Shown here: positions 36,441 through 48,122 of the stretch, piece by piece
Layout: each line of letters starts with the position of its first letter
Position numbering within the stretch: position 1 is the first letter of the stretch
Source: Rallus limicola
Lineage: Eukaryota; Chordata; Aves; Gruiformes; Rallidae
Length of the DNA: 64,000 nt
Assembly: GCA_022605955.1 (NCBI GenBank)
Contig: JAKCOZ010000224.1
Span: 186,001 to 250,000, forward strand
Direction of reading: 5' to 3'
Made by a program: the position numbers and the translations under genes
Notes under the pieces: model-generated
Databases searched by the model: none
The model's input: only the letters and a program-made list of their open reading frames with translations
What the model was told of the DNA's origin: nothing

Positions 36441-39014
36441 ATGCCTTTCAGGCCTAGCTTCTTTACTTTGGGAGTTATTGCTGGACGTTTAGCATGTTTT
36501 GAACTGCAGTCTGCTAGGGCCGAGAAAAGCACCGTAGGAGGTTCCAGGCATGTTCCCTCTTTCCAGGCAAAGGAAAAGGCTGAGAGCCAAAGTGACAGGG
36601 TCTGCTCGTGTGTCCTGTTAGGAGGTTTCAGACAAGCTATGCCTTTCAGGCCTAGCTTCTTTACTTTGGGAGTTATTGCTGGACGTTTAGCATGTTTTGA
36701 ACTGCAGTCTGCTAGGGCCGAGAAAAGCACCGTAGGAGGTTCCAGGCATGTTCCCTCTTTCCAGGCAAAGGAAAAGGCTGAGAGCCAAAGTGACAGGGTC
36801 TGCTCGTGTGTCCTGTTAGGAGGTTTCAGACAAGCTATGCCTTTCAGGCCTAGCTTCTTTACTTTGGGAGTTATTGCTGGACGTTTAGCATGTTTTGAAC
36901 TGCAGTCTGCTAGGGCCGAGAAAAGCACCGTAGGAGGTTCCAGGCATGTTCCCTCTTTCCAGGCAAAGGAAAAGGCTGAGAGCCAAAGCGACAGGGTCTG
37001 CTCGTGTGTCCTGTTAGGAGGTTTCAGACAAGCTATGCCTTTCAGGCCTCGCTTCTTTACTTTGGGAGTTATTGCTGGACGTTTAGCATGTTTTGAACTG
37101 CAGTCTGCTAGGGCCGAGAAAAGCACCGTAGGAGGTTCCAGGCATGTTCCCTCTTTCCAGGCAAAGGAAAAGGCTGAGAGCCAAAGTGACAGGGTCTGCT
37201 CGTGTGTCCTGTTAGGAGGTTTCAGACAAGCTATGCCTTTCAGGCCTAGCTTCTTTACTTTGGGAGTTATTGCTGGACGTTTAGCATGTTTTGAACTGCA
37301 GTCTGCTAGGGCCGAGAAAAGCACCGTAGGAGGTTCCAGGCATGTTCCCTCTTTCCAGGCAAAGGAAAAGGCTGAGAGCCAAAGTGACAGGGTCTGCTCG
37401 TGTGTCCTGTTAGGAGGTTTCAGACAAGCCATGCCTTTCAGGCCTAGCTTCTTTACTTTGGGAGTTATTGCTGGACGTTTAGCATGTTTTGAACTGCAGT
37501 CTGCTAGGGCCGAGAAAAGCACCGTAGGAGGTTCCAGGCATGTTCCCTCTTTCCAGGCAAAGGAAAAGGCTGAGAGCCAAAGTGACAGGGTCTGCTCGTG
37601 TGTCCTGTTAGGAGGTTTCAGACAAGCTATGCCTTTCAGGCCTAGCTTCTTTACTTTGGGAGTTATTGCTGGACGTTTAGCATGTTTTGAACTGAAGTCT
37701 GCTAGGGCCGAGAAAAGCACCGTAGGAGGTTCCAGACATGTTCCCTCTTTCCAGGCAAAGGAAAAGGCTGAGAGCCAAAGCGACAGGGTCTGCTCGTGCG
37801 TCCTGTTAGGAGGTTTCAGACAAGCTATGCCTTTCAGGCCTAGCTTCTTTACTTTGGGAGTTATTGCTGGACGTTTAGCATGTTTTGAACTGCAGTCTGC
37901 TAGGGCCGAGAAAAGCACCGTAGGAGGTTCCAGGCATGTTCCCTCTTTCCAGGCAAAGGAAAAGGCTGAGAGCCAAAGTGACAGGGTCTGCTCGTGTGTC
38001 CTGTTAGGAGGTTTCAGACAAGCTATGCCTTTCAGGCCTCGCTTCTTTACTTTGGGAGTTATTGCTGGACGTTTAGCATGTTTTGAACTGCAGTCTGCTA
38101 GGGCCGAGAAAAGCACCGTAGGAGGTTCCAGGCATGTTCCCTCTTTCCAGGCAAAGGAAAAGGCTGAGAGCCAAAGTGACAGGGTCTGCTCGTGTGTCCT
38201 GTTAGGAGGTTTCAGACAAGCTATGCCTTTCAGGCCTAGCTTCTTTACTTTGGGAGTTATTGCTGGACGTTTAGCATGTTTTGAACTGCAGTCTGCTAGG
38301 GCCGAGAAAAGCACCGTAGGAGGTTCCAGGCATGTTCCCTCTTTCCAGGCAAAGGAAAAGGCTGAGAGCCAAAGTGACAGGGTCTGCTCGTGTGTCCTGT
38401 TAGGAGGTTTCAGACAAGCTATGCCTTTCAGGCCTAGCTTCTTTACTTTGGGAGTTATTGCTGGACGTTTAGCATGTTTTGAACTGCAGTCTGCTAGGGC
38501 CGAGAAAAGCACCGTAGGAGGTTCCAGGCATGTTCCCTCTTTCCAGGCAAAGGAAAAGGCTGAGAGCCAAAGTGACAGGGTCTGCTCGTGTGTCCTGTTA
38601 GGAGGTTTCAGACAAGCTATGCCTTTCAGGCCTAGCTTCTTTACTTTGGGAGTTATTGCTGGACGTTTAGCATGTTTTGAACTGCAGTCTGCTAGGGCCG
38701 AGAAAAGCACCGTAGGAGGTTCCAGGCATGTTCCCTCTTTCCAGGCAAAGGAAAAGGCTGAGAGCCAAAGCGACAGGGTCTGCTCGTGTGTCCTGTTAGG
38801 AGGTTTCAGACAAGCTATGCCTTTCAGGCCTAGCTTCTTTACTTTGGGAGTTATTGCTGGACGTTTAGCATGTTTTGAACTGCAGTCTGCTAGGGCCGAG
38901 AAAAGCACCGTAGGAGGTTCCAGGCATGTTCCCTCTTTCCAGGCAAAGGAAAAGGCTGAGAGCCAAAGCGACAGGGTCTGCTCGTGTGTCCTGTTAGGAG
39001 GTTTCAGACAAGCT

Positions 39015-42000
39015 ATGCCTTTCAGGCCTCGCTTCTATACTTTGGGAGTTATTGCTGGACGTTTAGCATGTTTTGAACTGCAGTCTGCTAGGGCCGAGAA
39101 AAGCACCGTAGGAGGTTCCAGGCATGTTCCCTCTTTCCAGGCAAAGGAAAAGGCTGAGAGCCAAAGTGACAGGGTCTGCTCGTGTGTCCTGTTAGGAGGT
39201 TTCAGACAAGCTATGCCTTTCAGGCCTAGCTTCTTTACTTTGGGAGTTATTGCTGGACGTTTAGCATGTTTTGAACTGCAGTCTGCTAGGGCCAAGAAAA
39301 GCACCGTAGGAGGTTCCAGGCATGTTCCCTCTTTCCAGGCAAAGGAAAAGGCTGAGAGCCAAAGTGACAGGGTCTGCTCGTGTGTCCTGTTAGGAGGTTT
39401 CAGACAAGCCATGCCTTTCAGGCCTAGCTTCTTTACTTTGGGAGTTATTGCTGGACGTTTAGCATGTTTTGAACTGCAGTCTGCTAGGGCCGAGAAAAGC
39501 ACCGTAGGAGGTTCCAGGCATGTTCCCTCTGTCCAGGCAAAGGAAAAGGCTGAGAGCCAAAGCGACAGGGTCTGCTCGTGTGTCCTGTTAGGAGGTTTCA
39601 GACAAGCTATGCCTTTCAGGCCTAGCTTCTTTACTTTGGGAGTTATTGCTGGACGTTTAGCATGTTTTGAACTGCAGTCTGCTAGGGCCGAGAAAAGCAC
39701 CGTAGGAGGTTCCAGGCATGTTCCCTCTTTCCAGGCAAAGGAAAAGGCTGAGAGCCAAAGCGACAGGGTCTGCTCGTGTGTCCTGTTAGGAGGTTTCAGA
39801 CAAGCTATGCCTTTCAGGCCTCGCTTCTTTACTTTGGGAGTTATTGCTGGACGTTTAGCATGTTTTGAACTGCAGTCTGCTAGGGCCGAGAAAAGCACCG
39901 TAGGAGGTTCCAGGCATGTTCCCTCTTTCCAGGCAAAGGAAAAGGCTGAGAGCCAAAGCGACAGGGTCTGCTCGTGTGTCCTGTTAGGAGGTTTCAGACA
40001 AGCTATGCCTTTCAGGCCTAGCTTCTTTACTTTGGGAGTTATTGCTGGACGTTTAGCATGTTTTGAACTGCAGTCTGCTAGGGCCGAGAAAAGCACCGTA
40101 GGAGGTTCCAGGCATGTTCCCTCTTTCCAGGCAAAGGAAAAGGCTGAGAGCCAAAGCGACAGGGTCTGCTCGTGTGTCCTGTTAGGAGGTTTCAGACAAG
40201 CTATGCCTTTCAGGCCTAGCTTCTTTACTTTGGGAGTTATTGCTGGACGTTTAGCATGTTTTGAACTGCAGTCTGCTAGGGCCGAGAAAAGCACCGTAGG
40301 AGGTTCCAGACATGTTCCCTCTTTCCAGGCAAAGGAAAAGGCTGAGAGCCAAAGCGACAGGGTCTGCTCGTGTGTCCTGTTAGGAGGTTTCAGACAAGCT
40401 ATGCCTTTCAGGCCTAGCTTCTTTACTTTGGGAGTTATAGCTGGACGTTTAGCATGTTTTGAACTGCAGTCTGCTAGGGCCGAGAAAAGCACCGTAGGAG
40501 GTTCCAGGCATGTTCCCTCTTTCCAGGCAAAGGAAAAGGCTGAGAGCCAAAGTGACAGGGTCTGCTCGTGTGTCCTGTTAGGAGGTTTCAGACAAGCTAT
40601 GCCTTTCAGGCCTCGCTTCTTTACTTTGGGAGTTATTGCTGGACGTTTAGCATGTTTTGAACTGCAGTCTGCTAGGGCCGAGAAAAGCACCGTAGGAGGT
40701 TCCAGGCATGTTCCCTCTTTCCAGGCAAAGGAAAAGGCTGTGAGCCAAAGTGACCGGGTCTGCTCGTGTGTCCTGTTAGGAGGTTTCAGACAAGCTATGC
40801 CTTTCAGGCCTAGCTTCTTTACTTTGGGAGTTATTGCTGGACGTTTAGCATGTTTTGAACTGCAGTCTGCTAGGGCCGAGAAAAGCACCGTAGGAGGTTC
40901 CAGGCATGTTCCCTCTTTCCAGGCAAAGGAAAAGGCTGAGAGCCAAAGCGACAGGGTCTGCTGGTGTGTCCTGTTAGGAGGTTTCAGACAAGCTATGCCT
41001 TTCAGGCCTAGCTTCTTTACTTTGGGAGTTATTGCTGGACGTTTAGCATGTTTTGAACTGCAGTCTGCTAGGGCCGAGAAAAGCACCGTAGGAGGTTCCA
41101 GGCATGTTCCCTCTTTCCAGGCAAAGGAAAAGGCTGAGAGCCAAAGCGACAGGGTCTGCTCGTGTGTCCTGTTAGGAGGTTTCAGACAAGCTATGCCTTT
41201 CAGGCCTCGCTTCTTTACTTTGGGAGTTATTGCTGGACGTTTAGCATGTTTTGAACTGCAGTCTGCTAGGGCCGAGAAAAGCACCGTAGGAGGTTCCAGG
41301 CATGTTCCCTCTTTCCAGGCAAAGGAAAAGGCTGAGAGCCAAAGCGACAGGGTCTGCTCGTGTGTCCTGTTAGGAGGTTTCAGACAAGCTATGCCTTTCA
41401 GGCCTAGCTTCTTTACTTTGGGAGTTATTGCTGGACGTTTAGCATGTTTTGAACTGCAGTCTGCTAGGGCCGAGAAAAGCACCGTAGGAGGTTCCAGGCA
41501 TGTTCCCTCTTTCCAGGCAAAGGAAAAGGCTGAGAGCCAAAGCGACAGGGTCTGCTCGTGTGTCCTGTTAGGAGGTTTCAGACAAGCTATGCCTTTCAGG
41601 CCTAGCTTCTTTACTTTGGGAGTTATTGCTGGACGTTTAGCATGTTTTGAACTGCAGTCTGCTAGGGCCGAGAAAAGCACCGTAGGAGGTTCCAGGCATG
41701 TTCCCTCTTTCCAGGCAAAGGAAAAGGCTGAGAGCCAAAGCGACAGGGTCTGCTCGTGTGTCCTGTTAGGAGGTTTCAGACAAGCTATGCCTTTCAGGCC
41801 TAGCTTCTTTACTTTGGGAGTTATTGCTGGACGTTTAGCATGTTTTGAACTGCAGTCTGCTAGGGCCGAGAAAAGCACCGTAGGAGGTTCCAGGCATGTT
41901 CCCTCTTTCCAGGCAAAGGAAAAGGCTGAGAGCCAAAGCGACAGGGTCTGCTCGTGTGTCCTGTTAGGAGGTTTCAGACAAGCTATGCCTTTCAGGCCTA

Positions 42001-43370
42001 GCTTCTTTACTTTGGGAGTTATTGCTGGACGTTTAGCATGTTTTGAACTGCAGTCTGCTAGGGCCGAGAAAAGCACCGTAGGAGGTTCCAGGCATGTTCC
42101 CTCTTTCCAGGCAAAGGAAAAGGCTGAGAGCCAAAGTGACAGGGTCTGCTCGTGTGTCCTGTTAGGAGGTTTCAGACAAGCTATGCCTTTCAGGCCTAGC
42201 TTCTTTACTTTGGGAGTTATTGCTGGACGTTTAGCATGTTTTGAACTGCAGTCTGCTAGGGCCGAGAAAAGCACCGTAGGAGGTTCCAGGCATGTTCCCT
42301 CTTTCCAGGCAAAGGAAAAGGCTGAGAGCCAAAGTGATACGGTCTGCTCGTGTGTCCTGTTAGGAGGTTTCAGACAAGCTATGCCTTTCAGGCCTAGCTT
42401 CTTTACTTTGGGAGTTATTACTGGACGTTTAGCATGTTTTGAACTGCAGTCTGCTAGGGCCGAGAAAAGCACCGTAGGAGGTTCCAGGCATGTTCCCTCT
42501 TTCCAGGCAAAGGAAAAGGCTGAGAGCCAAAGCGACAGGGTCTGCTCGTGTGTCCTGTTAGGAGGTTTCAGACAAGCTATGCCTTTCAGGCCTCGCTTCT
42601 TTACTTTGGGAGTTATTGCTGGACGTTTAGCATGTTTTGAACTGCAGTCTGCTAGGGCCGAGAAAAGCACCGTAGGAGGTTCCAGGCATGTTCCCTCTTT
42701 CCAGGCAAAGGAAAAGGCTGAGAGCCAAAGCGACAGGGTCTGCTCGTGTGTCCTGTTAGGAGGTTTCAGACAAGCTATGCCTTTCAGGCCTAGCTTCTTT
42801 ACTTTGGGAGTTATTGCTGGACGTTTAGCATGTTTTGAACTGCAGTCTGCTAGGGCCGAGAAAAGCACCGTAGGAGGTTCCAGGCATGTTCCCTCTTTCC
42901 AGGCAAAGGAAAAGGCTGAGAGCCAAAGCGACAGGGTCTGCTCGTGTGTCCTGTTAGGAGGTTTCAGACAAGCTATGCCTTTCAGGCCTAGCTTCTTTAC
43001 TTTGGGAGTTATTGCTGGACGTTTAGCATGTTTTGAACTGCAGTCTGCTAGGGCCGAGAAAAGCACCGTAGGAGGTTCCAGGCATGTTCCCTCTTTCCAG
43101 GCAAAGGAAAAGGCTGAGAGCCAAAGCGACAGGGTCTGCTCGTGTGTCCTGTTAGGAGGTTTCAGACAAGCTATGCCTTTCAGGCCTAGCTTCTTTACTT
43201 TGGGAGTTATTGCTGGACGTTTAGCATGTTTTGAACTGCAGTCTGCTAGGGCCGAGAAAAGCACCGTAGGAGGTTCCAGGCATGTTCCCTCTTTCCAGGC
43301 AAAGGAAAAGGCTGAGAGCCAAAGCGACAGGGTCTGCTGGTGTGTCCTGTTAGGAGGTTTCAGACAAGCT
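39015..43370 (+). repeat. HOR family F, copy 1 (22 monomers)
   Basis: Monomers 197-218. It begins with an A16C monomer that also has TTCTATAC. Distinctive interior markers are TTCCAGACA (203), GGCTGTGAGCC plus GACCGGG (205), GATACGG (213) and GTTATTACTGG (214). All recur 4752 bp further on in copy 2. A two-monomer difference from copy 2 lies near the left end (between the opening monomer and about monomer 200). Confidence 0.9.
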
Positions 43371-46300
43371 ATGCCTTTCAGGCCTCGCTTCTATACTTAT
43401 GGAGTTATTGCTGGACGTTTAGCATGTTTTGAACTGCAGTCTGCTAGGGCCGAGAAAAGCACCGTAGGAGGTTCCTGGCATGTTCCCTCTTTCCAGGCAA
43501 AGGAAAAGGCTGAGAGCCAAAGTGACAGGGTCTGCTCGTGTGTCCTGTTAGGAGGTTTCAGACAAGCTATGCCTTTCAGGCCTAGCTTCTTTACTTTGGG
43601 AGTTATTGCTGGACGTTTAGCATGTTTTGAACTGCAGTCTGCTAGGGCCGAGAAAAGCACCGTAGGAGGTTCCAGGCATGTTCCCTCTTTCCAGGCAAAG
43701 GAAAAGGCTGAGAGCCAAAGCGACAGGGTCTGCTGGTGTGTCCTGTTAGGAGGTTTCAGACAAGCTATGCCTTTCAGGCCTAGCTTCTTTACTTTGGGAG
43801 TTATTGCTGGACGTTTAGCATGTTTTGAACTGCAGTCTGCTAGGGCCGAGAAAAGCACCGTAGGAGGTTCCAGGCATGTTCCCTCTTTCCAGGCAAAGGA
43901 AAAGGCTGAGAGCCAAAGCGACAGGGTCTGCTCGTGTGTCCTGTTAGGAGGTTTCAGACAAGCTATGCCTTTCAGGCCTCGCTTCTTTACTTTGGGAGTT
44001 ATTGCTGGACGTTTAGCATGTTTTGAACTGCAGTCTGCTAGGGCCGAGAAAAGCACCGTAGGAGGTTCCAGGCATGTTCCCTCTTTCCAGGCAAAGGAAA
44101 AGGCTGAGAGCCAAAGCGACAGGGTCTGCTCGTGTGTCCTGTTAGGAGGTTTCAGACAAGCTATGCCTTTCAGGCCTAGCTTCTTTACTTTGGGAGTTAT
44201 TGCTGGACGTTTAGCATGTTTTGAACTGCAGTCTGCTAGGGCCGAGAAAAGCACCGTAGGAGGTTCCAGGCATGTTCCCTCTTTCCAGGCAAAGGAAAAG
44301 GCTGAGAGCCAAAGCGACAGGGTCTGCTCGTGTGTCCTGTTAGGAGGTTTCAGACAAGCTATGCCTTTCAGGCCTAGCTTCTTTACTTTGGGAGTTATTG
44401 CTGGACGTTTAGCATGTTTTGAACTGCAGTCTGCTAGGGCCGAGAAAAGCACCGTAGGAGGTTCCAGGCATGTTCCCTCTTTCCAGGCAAAGGAAAAGGC
44501 TGAGAGCCAAAGCGACAGGGTCTGCTCGTGTGTCCTGTTAGGAGGTTTCAGACAAGCTATGCCTTTCAGGCCTCGCTTCTTTACTTTGGGAGTTATTGCT
44601 GGACGTTTAGCATGTTTTGAACTGCAGTCTGCTAGGGCCGAGAAAAGCACCGTAGGAGGTTCCAGGCATGTTCCCTCTTTCCAGGCAAAGGAAAAGGCTG
44701 AGAGCCAAAGCGACAGGGTCTGCTCGTGTGTCCTGTTAGGAGGTTTCAGACAAGCTATGCCTTTCAGGCCTAGCTTCTTTACTTTGGGAGTTATTGCTGG
44801 ACGTTTAGCATGTTTTGAACTGCAGTCTGCTAGGGCCGAGAAAAGCACCGTAGGAGGTTCCAGGCATGTTCCCTCTTTCCAGGCAAAGGAAAAGGCTGAG
44901 AGCCAAAGCGACAGGGTCTGCTCGTGTGTCCTGTTAGGAGGTTTCAGACAAGCTATGCCTTTCAGGCCTAGCTTCTTTACTTTGGGAGTTATTGCTGGAC
45001 GTTTAGCATGTTTTGAACTGCAGTCTGCTAGGGCCGAGAAAAGCACCGTAGGAGGTTCCAGACATGTTCCCTCTTTCCAGGCAAAGGAAAAGGCTGAGAG
45101 CCAAAGCGACAGGGTCTGCTCGTGTGTCCTGTTAGGAGGTTTCAGACAAGCTATGCCTTTCAGGCCTAGCTTCTTTACTTTGGGAGTTATTGCTGGACGT
45201 TTAGCATGTTTTGAACTGCAGTCTGCTAGGGCCGAGAAAAGCACCGTAGGAGGTTCCAGGCATGTTCCCTCTTTCCAGGCAAAGGAAAAGGCTGAGAGCC
45301 AAAGTGACAGGGTCTGCTCGTGTGTCCTGTTAGGAGGTTTCAGACAAGCTATGCCTTTCAGGCCTCGCTTCTTTACTTTGGGAGTTATTGCTGGACGTTT
45401 AGCATGTTTTGAACTGCAGTCTGCTAGGGCCGAGAAAAGCACCGTAGGAGGTTCCAGGCATGTTCCCTCTTTCCAGGCAAAGGAAAAGGCTGTGAGCCAA
45501 AGTGACCGGGTCTGCTCGTGTGTCCTGTTAGGAGGTTTCAGACAAGCTATGCCTTTCAGGCCTAGCTTCTTTACTTTGGGAGTTATTGCTGGACGTTTAG
45601 CATGTTTTGAACTGCAGTCTGCTAGGGCCGAGAAAAGCACCGTAGGAGGTTCCAGGCATGTTCCCTCTTTCCAGGCAAAGGAAAAGGCTGAGAGCCAAAG
45701 CGACAGGGTCTGCTGGTGTGTCCTGTTAGGAGGTTTCAGACAAGCTATGCCTTTCAGGCCTAGCTTCTTTACTTTGGGAGTTATTGCTGGACGTTTAGCA
45801 TGTTTTGAACTGCAGTCTGCTAGGGCCGAGAAAAGCACCGTAGGAGGTTCCAGGCATGTTCCCTCTTTCCAGGCAAAGGAAAAGGCTGAGAGCCAAAGCG
45901 ACAGGGTCTGCTCGTGTGTCCTGTTAGGAGGTTTCAGACAAGCTATGCCTTTCAGGCCTCGCTTCTTTACTTTGGGAGTTATTGCTGGACGTTTAGCATG
46001 TTTTGAACTGCAGTCTGCTAGGGCCGAGAAAAGCACCGTAGGAGGTTCCAGGCATGTTCCCTCTTTCCAGGCAAAGGAAAAGGCTGAGAGCCAAAGCGAC
46101 AGGGTCTGCTGGTGTGTCCTGTTAGGAGGTTTCAGACAAGCTATGCCTTTCAGGCCTAGCTTCTTTACTTTGGGAGTTATTGCTGGACGTTTAGCATGTT
46201 TTGAACTGCAGTCTGCTAGGGCCGAGAAAAGCACCGTAGGAGGTTCCAGGCATGTTCCCTCTTTCCAGGCAAAGGAAAAGGCTGAGAGCCAAAGCGACAG

Positions 46301-48122
46301 GGTCTGCTCGTGTGTCCTGTTAGGAGGTTTCAGACAAGCTATGCCTTTCAGGCCTAGCTTCTTTACTTTGGGAGTTATTGCTGGACGTTTAGCATGTTTT
46401 GAACTGCAGTCTGCTAGGGCCGAGAAAAGCACCGTAGGAGGTTCCAGGCATGTTCCCTCTTTCCAGGCAAAGGAAAAGGCTGAGAGCCAAAGCGACAGGG
46501 TCTGCTCGTGTGTCCTGTTAGGAGGTTTCAGACAAGCTATGCCTTTCAGGCCTAGCTTCTTTACTTTGGGAGTTATTGCTGGACGTTTAGCATGTTTTGA
46601 ACTGCAGTCTGCTAGGGCCGAGAAAAGCACCGTAGGAGGTTCCAGGCATGTTCCCTCTTTCCAGGCAAAGGAAAAGGCTGAGAGCCAAAGCGACAGGGTC
46701 TGCTCGTGTGTCCTGTTAGGAGGTTTCAGACAAGCTATGCCTTTCAGGCCTAGCTTCTTTACTTTGGGAGTTATTGCTGGACGTTTAGCATGTTTTGAAC
46801 TGCAGTCTGCTAGGGCCGAGAAAAGCACCGTAGGAGGTTCCAGGCATGTTCCCTCTTTCCAGGCAAAGGAAAAGGCTGAGAGCCAAAGTGACAGGGTCTG
46901 CTCGTGTGTCCTGTTAGGAGGTTTCAGACAAGCTATGCCTTTCAGGCCTAGCTTCTTTACTTTGGGAGTTATTGCTGGACGTTTAGCATGTTTTGAACTG
47001 CAGTCTGCTAGGGCCGAGAAAAGCACCGTAGGAGGTTCCAGGCATGTTCCCTCTTTCCAGGCAAAGGAAAAGGCTGAGAGCCAAAGTGATACGGTCTGCT
47101 CGTGTGTCCTGTTAGGAGGTTTCAGACAAGCTATGCCTTTCAGGCCTAGCTTCTTTACTTTGGGAGTTATTACTGGACGTTTAGCATGTTTTGAACTGCA
47201 GTCTGCTAGGGCCGAGAAAAGCACCGTAGGAGGTTCCAGGCATGTTCCCTCTTTCCAGGCAAAGGAAAAGGCTGAGAGCCAAAGCGACAGGGTCTGCTCG
47301 TGTGTCCTGTTAGGAGGTTTCAGACAAGCTATGCCTTTCAGGCCTCGCTTCTTTACTTTGGGAGTTATTGCTGGACGTTTAGCATGTTTTGAACTGCAGT
47401 CTGCTAGGGCCGAGAAAAGCACCGTAGGAGGTTCCAGGCATGTTCCCTCTTTCCAGGCAAAGGAAAAGGCTGAGAGCCAAAGCGACAGGGTCTGCTCGTG
47501 TGTCCTGTTAGGAGGTTTCAGACAAGCTATGCCTTTCAGGCCTAGCTTCTTTACTTTGGGAGTTATTGCTGGACGTTTAGCATGTTTTGAACTGCAGTCT
47601 GCTAGGGCCGAGAAAAGCACCGTAGGAGGTTCCAGGCATGTTCCCTCTTTCCAGGCAAAGGAAAAGGCTGAGAGCCAAAGCGACAGGGTCTGCTCGTGTG
47701 TCCTGTTAGGAGGTTTCAGACAAGCTATGCCTTTCAGGCCTAGCTTCTTTACTTTGGGAGTTATTGCTGGACGTTTAGCATGTTTTGAACTGCAGTCTGC
47801 TAGGGCCGAGAAAAGCACCGTAGGAGGTTCCAGGCATGTTCCCTCTTTCCAGGCAAAGGAAAAGGCTGAGAGCCAAAGCGACAGGGTCTGCTCGTGTGTC
47901 CTGTTAGGAGGTTTCAGACAAGCTATGCCTTTCAGGCCTAGCTTCTTTACTTTGGGAGTTATTGCTGGACGTTTAGCATGTTTTGAACTGCAGTCTGCTA
48001 GGGCCAAGAAAAGCACCGTAGGAGGTTCCAGGCATGTTCCCTCTTTCCAGGCAAAGGAAAAGGCTGAGAGCCAAAGCGACAGGGTCTGCTGGTGTGTCCT
48101 GTTAGGAGGTTTCAGACAAGCT
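43371..48122 (+). repeat. HOR family F, copy 2 (24 monomers)
   Basis: Monomers 219-242. The opening monomer combines A16C, TTCTATAC, ACTTATGG and TTCCTGGC. The closing monomer carries GCCAAGAAA and GCTGGTG. The interior matches copy 1 at a 4752-bp offset (TTCCAGACA, GTGAGCC/GACCGGG, GATACGG, TTACTGG). C167G (GCTGGTG) is frequent from here on. Confidence 0.92.

Larger units (their letters stand above)
29511..39014 (+). repeat. Weakly ordered monomers with short local periodicities
   Basis: Monomers 149-196. No long HOR is obvious. Single-copy changes are relatively frequent here (for example TTATGG at 30529, GGTCTTCTCG near 32049, GTTAAGAGG near 33254, GAATAGG at 34199, GAACTGAAG at 37694). 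Short repetitions include a three-monomer one at 32085-33074, an eight-monomer recurrence of AAGTAAAAG at 34791 and 36375, and A16C monomers every five units at 37035, 38025 and 39015. No gene or RNA is visible. Confidence 0.8.
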
